Assembly (NCBI GenBank): GCA_963795775.1
Contig: CAWCJL010000004.1
Coordinates: 248,001 to 312,000 of the forward strand
Origin: CAWCJL01 sp963795775
Lineage (GTDB): Bacteria > Acidobacteriota > Terriglobia > Terriglobales > Acidobacteriaceae
Length of the DNA: 64,000 nt
Reading direction: 5' to 3'
The notes beneath the pieces were generated by a model, which was given only the letters and a program-made list of their open reading frames with translations, was not told the DNA's origin and made no database searches. This document shows positions 52,895 to 61,513 of the stretch, in pieces (the first letter of the stretch is position 1; the number at the start of each line of letters is the position of its first letter). Both the position numbers and the translations under genes were made by a program.

Positions 52895-53650
52895 TCATCC
52901 GGTAATTGAGCCTACTGTTTCCAGCAGCAGGCAGGTGACATTGTCGTGAGCGCCGCGCTCCTTTACCGCATCAATCAGAAGCTCGCAGGCGGATGTGACG
53001 TCATTCGCGGCATAGACGATTGCGCTTATCTCGGCATCGTCGACGTGCTTCATCAGCCCATCAGTTGCGAGCAATAGCCGGTCGCCAGCGAGGAGCTCTG
53101 CCGCGAACATGTCCGGCTCGGCGTGGGGTTCCGTTCCCATTGCACGCGTAATAATGTTTCGCTCCGTCCCCTCTGCGGCTTCCGTAACCGTCAGCAGACC
53201 ACTCCTTAGCTGCTCTGCTGCAAGGGAATGATCGTGCGTGATCTGTACGCATGTGCCCTGGCGAAAGAGGTAGGCCCGGCTGTCTCCCAGGTTGGCAACG
53301 ATCGCGTTCGGCCCATCGATACATACGGCCACTAATGTAGCTCCCATGCCAGCCAGGGATGGATTGCGGCCAGCGGTTTCGTATATGGCAGCGTTTGCTT
53401 GCGTAACCGCGAAGTAGAGCAGGTCCTGTGCCGGGCGCAAAACGTCGCTGTCCGCCTGGCGCATGTGCCGGTAATTGGAAAGGGTTTCCTGGACGGCCAT
53501 GTGACTGGCGACCTCGCCCGCTGCACTCCCGCCCATGCCGTCGGAAACGATGTAAATTCCCGCAGCCTGATCGTAACCGTAGCTGTCTTCATTGTTTTGG
53601 CGTTTGTAGCCGACGTCGCTGAGTGCGGCGACACGTATTCTGTGCCTCAT
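52895..53650 (-). CDS. PP2C-family Ser/Thr protein phosphatase, T6SS-associated
   Basis: A 251-residue protein. ATG 53650 follows GAGGT. Motifs: VGYKRQNNEDSYG (metal Asp), YIVSDGMGGSAAGEVAS, IVANLGDSRAYLFR, LLATDGLMKHVDD and HDNVTCLLLE, all metal-binding Asp residues present. It dephosphorylates Thr residues, and homologues (PppA) counter a kinase that controls T6SS assembly. It is the last gene of the secretion cluster here; no kinase lies in the window. Confidence 0.9.
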   Translation of the reverse strand: MRHRIRVAALSDVGYKRQNNEDSYGYDQAAGIYIVSDGMGGSAAGEVASHMAVQETLSNYRHMRQADSDVLRPAQDLLYFAVTQANAAIYETAGRNPSLAGMGATLVAVCIDGPNAIVANLGDSRAYLFRQGTCVQITHDHSLAAEQLRSGLLTVTEAAEGTERNIITRAMGTEPHAEPDMFAAELLAGDRLLLATDGLMKHVDDAEISAIVYAANDVTSACELLIDAVKERGAHDNVTCLLLETVGSITG

Positions 53651-53703
53651 AAAACCTCGCTCACATCCATACCTCGCCCGGAACTGCGTTGCTGCGGAAG
53701 GCA

Positions 53704-54213
53704 TCAACGGCCTTGAGCACCCGCCGCGGCAGGGCTTGCCGTTTGGCGTGAATCGATTCCGGGCTCTGAAGCAATCGCGAGCGACTGGACAAACTGCTCA
53801 TAATCTCTGCGAAGGCTCGTTACCGACTGTTCCACGGTGGTAAGCGTGATGATGCCAAGCCAGTTCGCCACGCGCGCGTAGGTCTGCACCTGCATCACGC
53901 TGACCCCATTCAGCGGCTGATGCCTGATGAGGAGCAGCATCGTCTCTTCTGCCTGCGCCAGCAATTTGATCGGCTGCGGGCCGGCGAAGCTGGGATCGAG
54001 ATACGTCCGCTTCAGGATCGTTATCTGCGCGTCCACATAGGGCTGGAGCTTGTTTCCAGCCAGCAGCACGTCCTCTTTCACCGTGATGTTGCTGGTGGGG
54101 TATGGGCTGTTGTGCCGCAGTCCAAAGCCAGGCACATAAAACCAGCTCGCGGGAACGGACGAGAGGATCCAGCGCCCTATGCGAACGGCTGCGTTCGGAT
54201 CCGTCCCATCCAT
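53704..54213 (-). CDS. Unknown protein between PAAR and PP2C genes
   Basis: About 169 residues. The stop of the upstream gene overlaps the start (TGATG), so ATG 54213 is preferred; GTG 54216 is also possible. No signal peptide; residues 10-40 (SVPASWFYVPGFGLRHNSPYP) contain aromatic turns, the rest looks helical (VDAQITILKRTY, LLAQAEETMLLLIRHQPL). It ends with a Pro/Ala/Gly tail. No family is recognised. Tight coupling to the PAAR gene makes it a candidate chaperone or immunity protein. Confidence 0.65.
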   Translation of the reverse strand: MDGTDPNAAVRIGRWILSSVPASWFYVPGFGLRHNSPYPTSNITVKEDVLLAGNKLQPYVDAQITILKRTYLDPSFAGPQPIKLLAQAEETMLLLIRHQPLNGVSVMQVQTYARVANWLGIITLTTVEQSVTSLRRDYEQFVQSLAIASEPGIDSRQTASPAAAGAQGR

Positions 54214-54605
54214 CACAGACCGGCCGCCTTTGAGCCGCGTGCGGCGGCATAGATTTGCCAGGCTACCAGGACCAGGAGCCGTCGTTTCTCGATCAACTGA
54301 TTCTCGAATGCAGGCCCGGCAAAGGCTGAGTCATACCCATTCATACGCCGGGCAAGGAAGCGCAGTTGCCCGGCCTGCTGCACCAATGCCTGCTGGTTCC
54401 CGGCAGCCGCCTCCCTGGTTGCTGTTTGGAGTGAGAGTAAATCGCGCTCTAACAGAGATTGCGCACGCTTCCATCGGGCCGCTTCAACGCTCTGTCCGCC
54501 AGAGGCATGCATTGCCTGCCGTATGGTTTGCAGGAACGACTCGAAGTTGAGCACCAGCCGGTGCACGGCTTGCGCGGGAACTGGTGCAGGGACGTCGGTG
54601 CCCAT
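54213..54605 (-). CDS. Unknown helical protein downstream of PAAR
   Basis: A 130-residue mostly helical protein from ATG 54605, five bases after the PAAR stop. Segments LVLNFESFLQTIRQAMHASGG, EAARWKRAQSLLERDLLSLQTATRE and FENQLIEKRRLLVLVAWQIYAA suggest an amphipathic helical bundle with coiled-coil tendency. No motif recognised. With the following gene, to which it is translationally coupled, it may serve the PAAR protein as adaptor or immunity. Confidence 0.65.
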   Translation of the reverse strand: MGTDVPAPVPAQAVHRLVLNFESFLQTIRQAMHASGGQSVEAARWKRAQSLLERDLLSLQTATREAAAGNQQALVQQAGQLRFLARRMNGYDSAFAGPAFENQLIEKRRLLVLVAWQIYAAARGSKAAGL

Positions 54606-54610
54606 GCTGC

Positions 54611-55450
54611 TCAACGGCTGCGTCCGGATGCGCGGAAGCGCTGTACAGCAGACGCGGGAATCGCGCCCGGTGGGGTCCACACCTGCAGCTTGTCTGTCTC
54701 CGCGCCCTGCCCGGCCCACGCCCGGACTTCACTCCCCGCAGGCACGGTGTAAACCAGCACGCGCGTACCTGCATTCCAGTCAGCATCGCTGGTGCTGCCA
54801 TCCGGAGAGCCCGGGGCACTGCCGGAAGCGGATGCGGACTCCGCCGGCGGATCGGTGCTCCAGTAACTGCTCTCGCCGGTGGAGTCCGCATCGGCAGCGG
54901 CATAGAGCGCGCTGCCCGGCATCACTTTGGCGGGCTGCACACTCTGGAACGTGGCCGTATTCTCCGGCGGTAGATTGGGCCAGCCTTCCTGCTTCAACTC
55001 CACGGGAGGAAGCGCCTCGCTCGCAGGCGCAGACGTCCTGGTGGTTCCATCCCGCTGCATTTGCGCGGTTGCGTCTACCGTGGGAGGTGCGGGCGCAACG
55101 GGGACCGGAATGCCCATGGCGGAGACGCCGTCCATGGCTCCCGCAGCCCCGCCTGCTCCTGCCATGCCCACCAGCACGGTGAACTCACCGGTAAGCGCGA
55201 CATCCGGCGGCCCCACACAGGTGAGTTCATCGGTCACCCGGGATTGCGGCATCATGCCGACGAGGACGGTCGGCGAACCCAGGATAAATGGGCCGCCCAC
55301 GTGCGGCACCACGCCCGTCACCATGGGGCAGGTGTGGAGGTCGCCGATGCGCGATGCGGGCAGATTGCCGATCAGGACCTGCGGAAAGCCGACCGATACG
55401 ACGCCGCCGTGCGCCGTCGTATCGGAGATCCTGCATGCAGGTGTGCCCAT
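54611..55450 (-). CDS. PAAR-domain T6SS spike protein with C-terminal extension
   Basis: A 279-residue protein from ATG 55450 (GGAGCG upstream). Residues 1-100 are a PAAR cone: PACRISDTTAHGG, IGDLHTCPMVTG, GPFILGSPTVLVGMMPQSRVTDELT and VALTGEFTVLVGM. Residues 115-215 are a Pro/Ser/Ala/Asp-rich linker. The last 55 residues form a compact segment (NAGTRVLVYTVPAGSEVRAWAG, LQVWTPPGAIPAS) whose pattern recalls the end of ADP-ribosyltransferase/TNT-like toxins, but this is weak. It would sharpen the VgrG tip and could carry an effector. Confidence 0.88.
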   Translation of the reverse strand: MGTPACRISDTTAHGGVVSVGFPQVLIGNLPASRIGDLHTCPMVTGVVPHVGGPFILGSPTVLVGMMPQSRVTDELTCVGPPDVALTGEFTVLVGMAGAGGAAGAMDGVSAMGIPVPVAPAPPTVDATAQMQRDGTTRTSAPASEALPPVELKQEGWPNLPPENTATFQSVQPAKVMPGSALYAAADADSTGESSYWSTDPPAESASASGSAPGSPDGSTSDADWNAGTRVLVYTVPAGSEVRAWAGQGAETDKLQVWTPPGAIPASAVQRFRASGRSR

Positions 55451-55477
55451 CGTCGCTCCTTCCAATCGTTCGAATGG

Positions 55478-57658
55478 CTATGAACCGCTCCTGGGATCAT
55501 CGCCAGGCCAGGTCGGCACGGTGGGCGCCTTCGGTGCAGTTGGGGCTTCCGGGCTCTGTGCCACCGCGGGTGAACCCTGCAAGGGGGCGCCGCCACTGTT
55601 GATCTGCACCAGGATTCCCTGGATGGTCACGCCGGCCGGTCCAATGGAGATGAAGCCGCCCGGGCCGGAGAGACACACGCCCATGCCGCCATCGATCACA
55701 ACATTCATGCCGCCCTTGATGTGGACTTCCTCACCGGAATCGACCACATAGAGCATGCCGGCCTTGTTGTACTGGTTTTCGCCAACCTGCAGCGAGTAGT
55801 TCATCCCGACCTTCTGATTCAGCGCCTGCGAAACGTCGACATGCGCATCCCCGCCCGCCGCATAGAAGTGATTGCCACCGACCTTCTCGCTCTTATCGCC
55901 GGTCGTCTCCTCCAACTGTTTCCCGGCAACCTTGCGATGAGCGTCACCGCCAACCTCTGCCACAGAATCCTTCGCGACCTTGCTGTGGCTCTCACCCTGG
56001 ATTGCCTCGTACCGGTTTTTTTTCACCGTCAGGTGTTGCTCATTGTCCACCTGGGTGTGCCAGTCATGTTCGACGTGCACATCGAAATCCTTCTCGGCAT
56101 TCAGAAAGATCTGTTCCGATCCCTTCAGGTCTTCGAAGCGAAGCTCGTTAGCGTTTGCGGTCGCGCCGTTCTTCGATGATTGTGTAAGTATGCCGGAGCG
56201 CGTGTATTCGTTCGCGGGATTGTAACGAGGCATATTCGTCCCGTTGTAGAGGGAGCCGACGACAATGGGCGCATCCGGGTCGCCATCGAGGAAGTCGATC
56301 AGCACCTCGTCATTAATCCGTGGCCAAAAGTAAGTGCCCCATCCTTTGCCCGCCCATTGCTGCGCTACACGCAACAGCGTGTTATCGGTCGTGCTCGGCT
56401 TACGATTGCGGTCCCACCAGAACTGCACGCAGACACGGCCGTACTTGTCGAGATAGGAATCGTCACCCGAGGGCGCAACCACCTTGCCCGTCACGACACC
56501 GTGGACCCGCGGCTTCGGCGTGTGGCGCACGGCTCGATACGCGGTGGCTGCCGGCTGTGCCTGGAAGCGGTTACGATAAGGTCCAGTCGTGGCAGGGGTT
56601 AGTTCCGGCCGATAGCTCGGGCGCTGCGTTCCGCTGTGCTCCACGCGGGTGAGCAGGTACTTGCCGTTCGCACTGGATTGCGGATATTCAGTCAACGTGA
56701 AGGTAAACCCAGACTGCATAGTGCTGGCATTTGATTCGCCCTCAGCCACGACGGTCTGGGCATCCGCGACGTCGCGGGTCACATTCTGGAACAGAGTCTG
56801 CAACTTCGCCGTGTTGCCATCCCCGGATTCGGTTTTCAGGTACGCGGAGGCGGCATCCGCATAGTCGTAGAACTCATGCGCATTCTGTCCGAGTGGTCCC
56901 TTGCTATCCGAGCTGCTATCGCTGTTCGAGACGGCGAACTGCGAGAAGCGGTAGTCCCACAACTTGTGTTGCCCGGTCGCCAGAGTCGAACGCAAAGCAA
57001 AGCGGTCAATCACCAGGTCATAGAAGCCGGCGCGGTCATCGGGATTCGAGGCGTGGCGGAACGTCGCTTCGACCGGGCATGGCGAAAGCTGCGCAGATGC
57101 ATCGGCAAGCACCAGCGTATGGTCCGATGCGGTATGCATGAAGTAGTAGAAGATGCCGTGCTGCTCCATCAGCCGCGAGACAAAGGCGAGATCTGTTTCG
57201 CGATACTGTGTGCAATATTCCAGTGACGTATAGGTCGTCCGGGTGTCGTCCTGAGGTGTGATGCTGTAGGCGCCCAGCACTGCCTTTACGATGTCCACAA
57301 CTGTCTTTCCCTGGAAGACGCGCGTCTGAGTATTGAGCGAAAGCAGCCATAAGCTCGGGACCATGCGGACGCGGTAAGCGTTGAAATCGCTGTCGCCGCC
57401 GAGTGACTCCAGGCTGGCAATCATGCCGTTGATGCTGCGCCGCGTGCCGTCGTCCGCGACCTCGATGTGCAGGGTGGCGCGCTTCCCGATCAGGTCTGCG
57501 GGTTTTACGCTGGTTTTCGGCGTGGCAAGCACATCAACGTGGAAGTCGAAAAGCCTGGAAATCTCCTCTGAGCCATGAAATGACTCCGCCAGTAACACGT
57601 CCGCGCCGAGTGGACTGGTGAAGGAGAGGATGCGCTTCGTTTGTGCGTAACTTGCCAT
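55478..57658 (-). CDS. vgrG: Type VI secretion spike protein VgrG (TssI)
   Basis: A 726-residue protein. The gp27-like part starts LSFTSPLGADVLLAESFHG and EEISRLFDFHV. The gp5 OB-fold region has RVHGVVTGKVVAPSGDDSYLDKYGRVCVQFWWDR in its pattern, and WAGKGWGTYFWPRINDEVLIDFLDGDPDAPIVVGSLYN is the Phage_GPD/VgrG signature. The C-terminal beta-prism has repeated VGGDAHRKV/VGENQYNKA units, then a Pro-rich tail without an obvious effector domain. It caps the Hcp tube. PAAR follows 27 bases downstream. Confidence 0.95.
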   Translation of the reverse strand: MASYAQTKRILSFTSPLGADVLLAESFHGSEEISRLFDFHVDVLATPKTSVKPADLIGKRATLHIEVADDGTRRSINGMIASLESLGGDSDFNAYRVRMVPSLWLLSLNTQTRVFQGKTVVDIVKAVLGAYSITPQDDTRTTYTSLEYCTQYRETDLAFVSRLMEQHGIFYYFMHTASDHTLVLADASAQLSPCPVEATFRHASNPDDRAGFYDLVIDRFALRSTLATGQHKLWDYRFSQFAVSNSDSSSDSKGPLGQNAHEFYDYADAASAYLKTESGDGNTAKLQTLFQNVTRDVADAQTVVAEGESNASTMQSGFTFTLTEYPQSSANGKYLLTRVEHSGTQRPSYRPELTPATTGPYRNRFQAQPAATAYRAVRHTPKPRVHGVVTGKVVAPSGDDSYLDKYGRVCVQFWWDRNRKPSTTDNTLLRVAQQWAGKGWGTYFWPRINDEVLIDFLDGDPDAPIVVGSLYNGTNMPRYNPANEYTRSGILTQSSKNGATANANELRFEDLKGSEQIFLNAEKDFDVHVEHDWHTQVDNEQHLTVKKNRYEAIQGESHSKVAKDSVAEVGGDAHRKVAGKQLEETTGDKSEKVGGNHFYAAGGDAHVDVSQALNQKVGMNYSLQVGENQYNKAGMLYVVDSGEEVHIKGGMNVVIDGGMGVCLSGPGGFISIGPAGVTIQGILVQINSGGAPLQGSPAVAQSPEAPTAPKAPTVPTWPGDDPRSGS

Positions 57659-57721
57659 TCAGAGATGCCTGCAGTTGCGGCCGCGGCCACGATCATTGTT
57701 GCGAAATGCACCCGGTGAAAA

Positions 57722-60406
57722 TCAGGCGAGCGCCGGGACACCCGCCCAGTTATAGGTAAAGTCCCCCTCCGGAGAGACGCCCACGAAGATGGCCTCGCTC
57801 TGCGCACCCTCGGCCATGCGACTGAGCAGAGCACGCGAAATCTCCGGAAGCATTGTGTTCGAAAGGATGTTGTCTACGTTCCGCGCTCCGCTTTCGACCT
57901 CGGTGCAACGCGCGGCGACGGCATTCAGCAAAGCGTTATCGTACTCCAGCTTGATCTTGTGATTCTCCAGCAATCGTGTTTGGATCTTGCGCAATTTCAG
58001 CCGGATGATCTGCTTGAGCGCCTCATCGCGCACAGGCAAATACGGCACGATGATCATGCGCCCAAGAAACGCCGGCTTGAAGACTTTGTCCAGCTCGGGC
58101 TTGATGGCGGTGACCAGCGCCTCCGGAAATGGCATTGTCTCGGGATCGGCAGTGAGCTTCATGATCGTATCGGTCGCGGCGTTGCTGGTCAGGATGATCA
58201 CGGTGTTCTTGAAGTTGATGGAACGTCCTTCACCGTCCTCCATATTGCCTTTATCGAAGACCTGGAAGAAGAGTTCGAGCACGTCGGGATGAGCCTTTTC
58301 CACCTCGTCGAGCAGCACCACCGAGTAGGGCCTGCGGCGCACCGCTTCGGTGAGCACGCCGCCCTCGCCATAGCCGACATATCCCGGAGGCGAGCCTTTG
58401 AGCGTGGAAACGGTATGGGCCTCCTGAAACTCCGACATGTTGATGCTGATCAGGTTGCGCTCGCCGCCATAAAGGAGGTCTGACAGCGCCAGCGCCGTCT
58501 CCGTCTTGCCCACTCCACTGGACCCGACAAGCATGAAGACGCCGACCGGCTTGCCGGGATCGTCCAAGCTGGCGCGCGAGGTCACAATGCGCTGGGCGAT
58601 GGTCGCCATGGCATGGTCCTGCCCGATCACTCGTTTCTTCAGGTGCTCGTCAAGGCGCAGCACGACCTCAATTTCATCCTTGACCATCTTGCCGAGCGGA
58701 ATTCCCGTCCAGGCAGAAACCACTTCTCCAACCACGTGGCCGTCCACTGCGACGCGCATCAACGGTGTCTTTCCCTGGACATCCTCCAGCTCCCTCTCAA
58801 GGGCTCCCAGCTCTGCCAGGGTTGCCGGTTCGGAGCCGGTTGCCGGTTCAGCGCCGTTGTTCGAAGCGGCTTCCGGATCTTCCAGCGAGTGCCGGAGCGC
58901 GCGAATGCGCGCGACCAGGTCCCGTTCCTTCTGCCACTTCTCCGTCAAGGCCGACAGTTCCTGTTGTGCGTGGGCGAGCGAGCCGTCGATCTCCGTTAAT
59001 CGCTCACTGTGATCGGCGCCAACCAACTGCTCGCGTTCCAACACGCGCTTCTGCGTTTCAAGATCGGCAATACGCCGGCCCGCGTCCTCGATGGCGGCGG
59101 GCGTGGTATTGTGCCCCAGCGAGAGACGCGCACAGGCCGTATCCAGGACGCTGACCGCCTTGTCCGGAAGCTGACGGCCGGCCATGTAGCGGTGCGATAG
59201 CCGTACGGCGGAGGTCACCGCTTCATCGAGGATGCGCAGTCCGTGATGCTTTTCAAGTGCGCCTACGATGCCGCGCAGCATGGTCGCACACTGCGCTTCG
59301 GAAGGCTCCTCAACCTTGACCACCTGGAAGCGACGTGCGAGCGCTGCGTCCTTCTCGAAGAACTTCTTGTACTCCGACCAGGTCGTGGCCGCGATGGTGC
59401 GCAGTTCACCCCGCGCCAGCGCCGGTTTCAGCAGGTTCGCCGCATCGTTCTGTCCGGCCTGGCCCCCCGCGCCAATCATGGTGTGCGCCTCGTCAATGAA
59501 GAGAATGATGGGGTGCGGGGAGGACTTCACTTCTTCGATGAGTCCCTTGAGACGGTTCTCGAACTCGCCTTTCATGCTGGCGCCGGCTTGCAGCAGGGCT
59601 AGATCAAGGCTATGCAGTTGCACGTTGCGCAAGGGTGGAGGCACGTCCCCAGCCACGATGCGCAGTGCGAAACCTTCCACCACGGCCGTCTTGCCCACGC
59701 CCGCTTCACCCGTCAGGATGGGGTTGTTCTGCCGGCGGCGCATAAGAATGTCGATGACCTGCCGTATTTCGTGATCGCGGCCGAGTACCGTATCGATTCT
59801 GCCGGCCTTCGCATTCGCCGTCAGGTTCGCGGTGTACTGGTCCAGGTGCGGCGTCCTGCTCGGTCCCTTGCCCGTTTCGGAAGCGCCGTCCTGGGTAGGC
59901 TCAGCTCCCGCCGCCAGCCGCGTGGTCTGCTGCTCGCGCGAGTTCTCGACCACAGCATAGAAGTCCTTGCGCAGGCCCTCCGCGGGAATCTTCTGAAGCT
60001 CCTTGCTGATCTCGCGTGTGGCGCGAGCGAGCTCCTCGTTGCTGAGCAGCGCAAGCAGCGTAAATCCCGTACGGATTTGTGCTGCACCATAGTCAATGGA
60101 GCCGATTGTCCACGCCTCGGTGAACATCTTCAGCAACATGGGGCTGAAGGCTGGGCTGCGCGCATTGCCGCTCTTCAGGCGATCGAGGCTGCGGCTGAGG
60201 TCCGCCGTAAGCCGCGAGCGGTCAACGCCATACTGCTGCAGGATCAGCGGGACGTCGGTATCGGAGCTGTCGAGCAACTTCAACAGATAGTGCTCGATCT
60301 CGATGTCATAGTGAGTCCGTGAAACACACAGTCCCGCGGCGCCTTCCATGGCACTCCGAGTGGCGTCATTCAGCTTCCCGATCAGCGATTTCAGATTCAA
60401 CGACAT
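57722..60406 (-). CDS. clpV: T6SS ATPase ClpV (TssH)
   Basis: An 894-residue AAA+ protein. The N-domain (KSLIGKLNDATRSAMEGAAGLCVSRTHYDIEIEHYLLKL pattern) binds sheath TssC. Two Walker A motifs, GEAGVGKTAVVEG near 232 and GSSGVGKTETALAL near 626, with Walker B IILFIDEAH and VVLLDEVEKAHPDV. The middle coiled coil (residues about 420-530) and EIDGSLAHAQQEL match ClpV rather than ClpB by its shape and by the T6SS neighbourhood. It recycles contracted TssBC sheaths. Confidence 0.95.
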   Translation of the reverse strand: MSLNLKSLIGKLNDATRSAMEGAAGLCVSRTHYDIEIEHYLLKLLDSSDTDVPLILQQYGVDRSRLTADLSRSLDRLKSGNARSPAFSPMLLKMFTEAWTIGSIDYGAAQIRTGFTLLALLSNEELARATREISKELQKIPAEGLRKDFYAVVENSREQQTTRLAAGAEPTQDGASETGKGPSRTPHLDQYTANLTANAKAGRIDTVLGRDHEIRQVIDILMRRRQNNPILTGEAGVGKTAVVEGFALRIVAGDVPPPLRNVQLHSLDLALLQAGASMKGEFENRLKGLIEEVKSSPHPIILFIDEAHTMIGAGGQAGQNDAANLLKPALARGELRTIAATTWSEYKKFFEKDAALARRFQVVKVEEPSEAQCATMLRGIVGALEKHHGLRILDEAVTSAVRLSHRYMAGRQLPDKAVSVLDTACARLSLGHNTTPAAIEDAGRRIADLETQKRVLEREQLVGADHSERLTEIDGSLAHAQQELSALTEKWQKERDLVARIRALRHSLEDPEAASNNGAEPATGSEPATLAELGALERELEDVQGKTPLMRVAVDGHVVGEVVSAWTGIPLGKMVKDEIEVVLRLDEHLKKRVIGQDHAMATIAQRIVTSRASLDDPGKPVGVFMLVGSSGVGKTETALALSDLLYGGERNLISINMSEFQEAHTVSTLKGSPPGYVGYGEGGVLTEAVRRRPYSVVLLDEVEKAHPDVLELFFQVFDKGNMEDGEGRSINFKNTVIILTSNAATDTIMKLTADPETMPFPEALVTAIKPELDKVFKPAFLGRMIIVPYLPVRDEALKQIIRLKLRKIQTRLLENHKIKLEYDNALLNAVAARCTEVESGARNVDNILSNTMLPEISRALLSRMAEGAQSEAIFVGVSPEGDFTYNWAGVPALA

Positions 60407-60427
60407 GCTTTCCCTTTCCCGGGAATT

Positions 60428-61513
60428 TCACGATAGCCGGTACATTCCCTCATCCGGATCTCGATGGAACGGCTTGTTTTTCAACCAGCTTGCAAATCCC
60501 AGCCTGGGCATCTCGCTCTCGTCCGCGGAGAGCTTCATCGCTGGGACCTGCTCCCGCTCGAGCACCAGCCAGATGACAAAGTCGAACTCCTGCCGTGCGT
60601 AGAACTTCAGCCATGCCGCAAGTTGTTTGTACGCTCGTGCGCCGGGCAGGAATTCCTTATAGCGTTCGAGCGGCATGGGGCCGAGCCTCAGAGTGACCGT
60701 GCCCTGCTGATCCCACACCTCGTCACCTACAACGGTGGCAACGCCCAGGCACTCCGAAGGTACACGACTATCGTTTAGCACCGTCTGGTCTGCGAGTGGC
60801 AGCCGGTTCCAGGAACCGGTGAACTGCTCTACCTGGACCGGGATCTCGAAATAATCTTCCAGTATCTGCTTCAATCCCTGCGCGGTACGGCGCGTTTGGC
60901 CGAGGAGCCCGGAGTAGTAAACGGCAGCTTCGTCGGCAATCTCCATGCGTTGTCGCAGCCCGGGTGTGCCCAGCCCAAGCAGGCTATAAACCGACCGCGT
61001 CACCAGATCATCCGCATCGCGCGACTGCTCGTAGGCAATAAAGAAGCGGTATTTCTTCCAGGCACGGTAGAACAGCGAAATGATGCGGTGATTGAAGATA
61101 TCGAAGAACTCGCCCATGGCATAGTCCTTCGCGCGCACGCGTTCCAGCAACAACTCCGCATAGGGCTGCGGAAGAGGACCATTTAACGTAGACAGGCCCA
61201 TGAAATTGACCGCCAGCCGGTCGGGACCGTTTCTGACTTCCGTATAACTCTGAATCTCGCTCGCCGGAAATACCAGCGAGGTGTGGGCGGAGAAGCGCGC
61301 CACTTCCTCGGCCGGGCCCACAAACATGCCCACCGGCTTGCGTTCTGGGTGAATGCGCTCGAGCAGCCGCACCATCTGGAAGAACTTCACGGACCAGGGG
61401 TTCTCCCGCAGCATTTCCTGCAGCGCTCCGCCGGAATCCAGTGAAGGGGCTGCAGGGACTGCGATATCGTTCACCGCTATATCAGGGCTCGATTGCCCGC
61501 GCGCGGACTCCAT
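60428..61513 (-). CDS. tssG: T6SS baseplate protein TssG
   Basis: A 361-residue protein from ATG 61513, overlapping the end of tssF by 37 bases. TssG features: ENPWSVKFFQMVRLLERIHP near 35, LVFPASEIQSY, NFMGLSTLNGPLPQPYAELLLERVR near 105, FFDIFNHRIISLFYRAWKKYRF and PMPLERYKEFLPG. With TssE and TssF it forms the wedge of the baseplate. Residue 1-30 are poorly conserved and acidic. Confidence 0.95.
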   Translation of the reverse strand: MESARGQSSPDIAVNDIAVPAAPSLDSGGALQEMLRENPWSVKFFQMVRLLERIHPERKPVGMFVGPAEEVARFSAHTSLVFPASEIQSYTEVRNGPDRLAVNFMGLSTLNGPLPQPYAELLLERVRAKDYAMGEFFDIFNHRIISLFYRAWKKYRFFIAYEQSRDADDLVTRSVYSLLGLGTPGLRQRMEIADEAAVYYSGLLGQTRRTAQGLKQILEDYFEIPVQVEQFTGSWNRLPLADQTVLNDSRVPSECLGVATVVGDEVWDQQGTVTLRLGPMPLERYKEFLPGARAYKQLAAWLKFYARQEFDFVIWLVLEREQVPAMKLSADESEMPRLGFASWLKNKPFHRDPDEGMYRLS

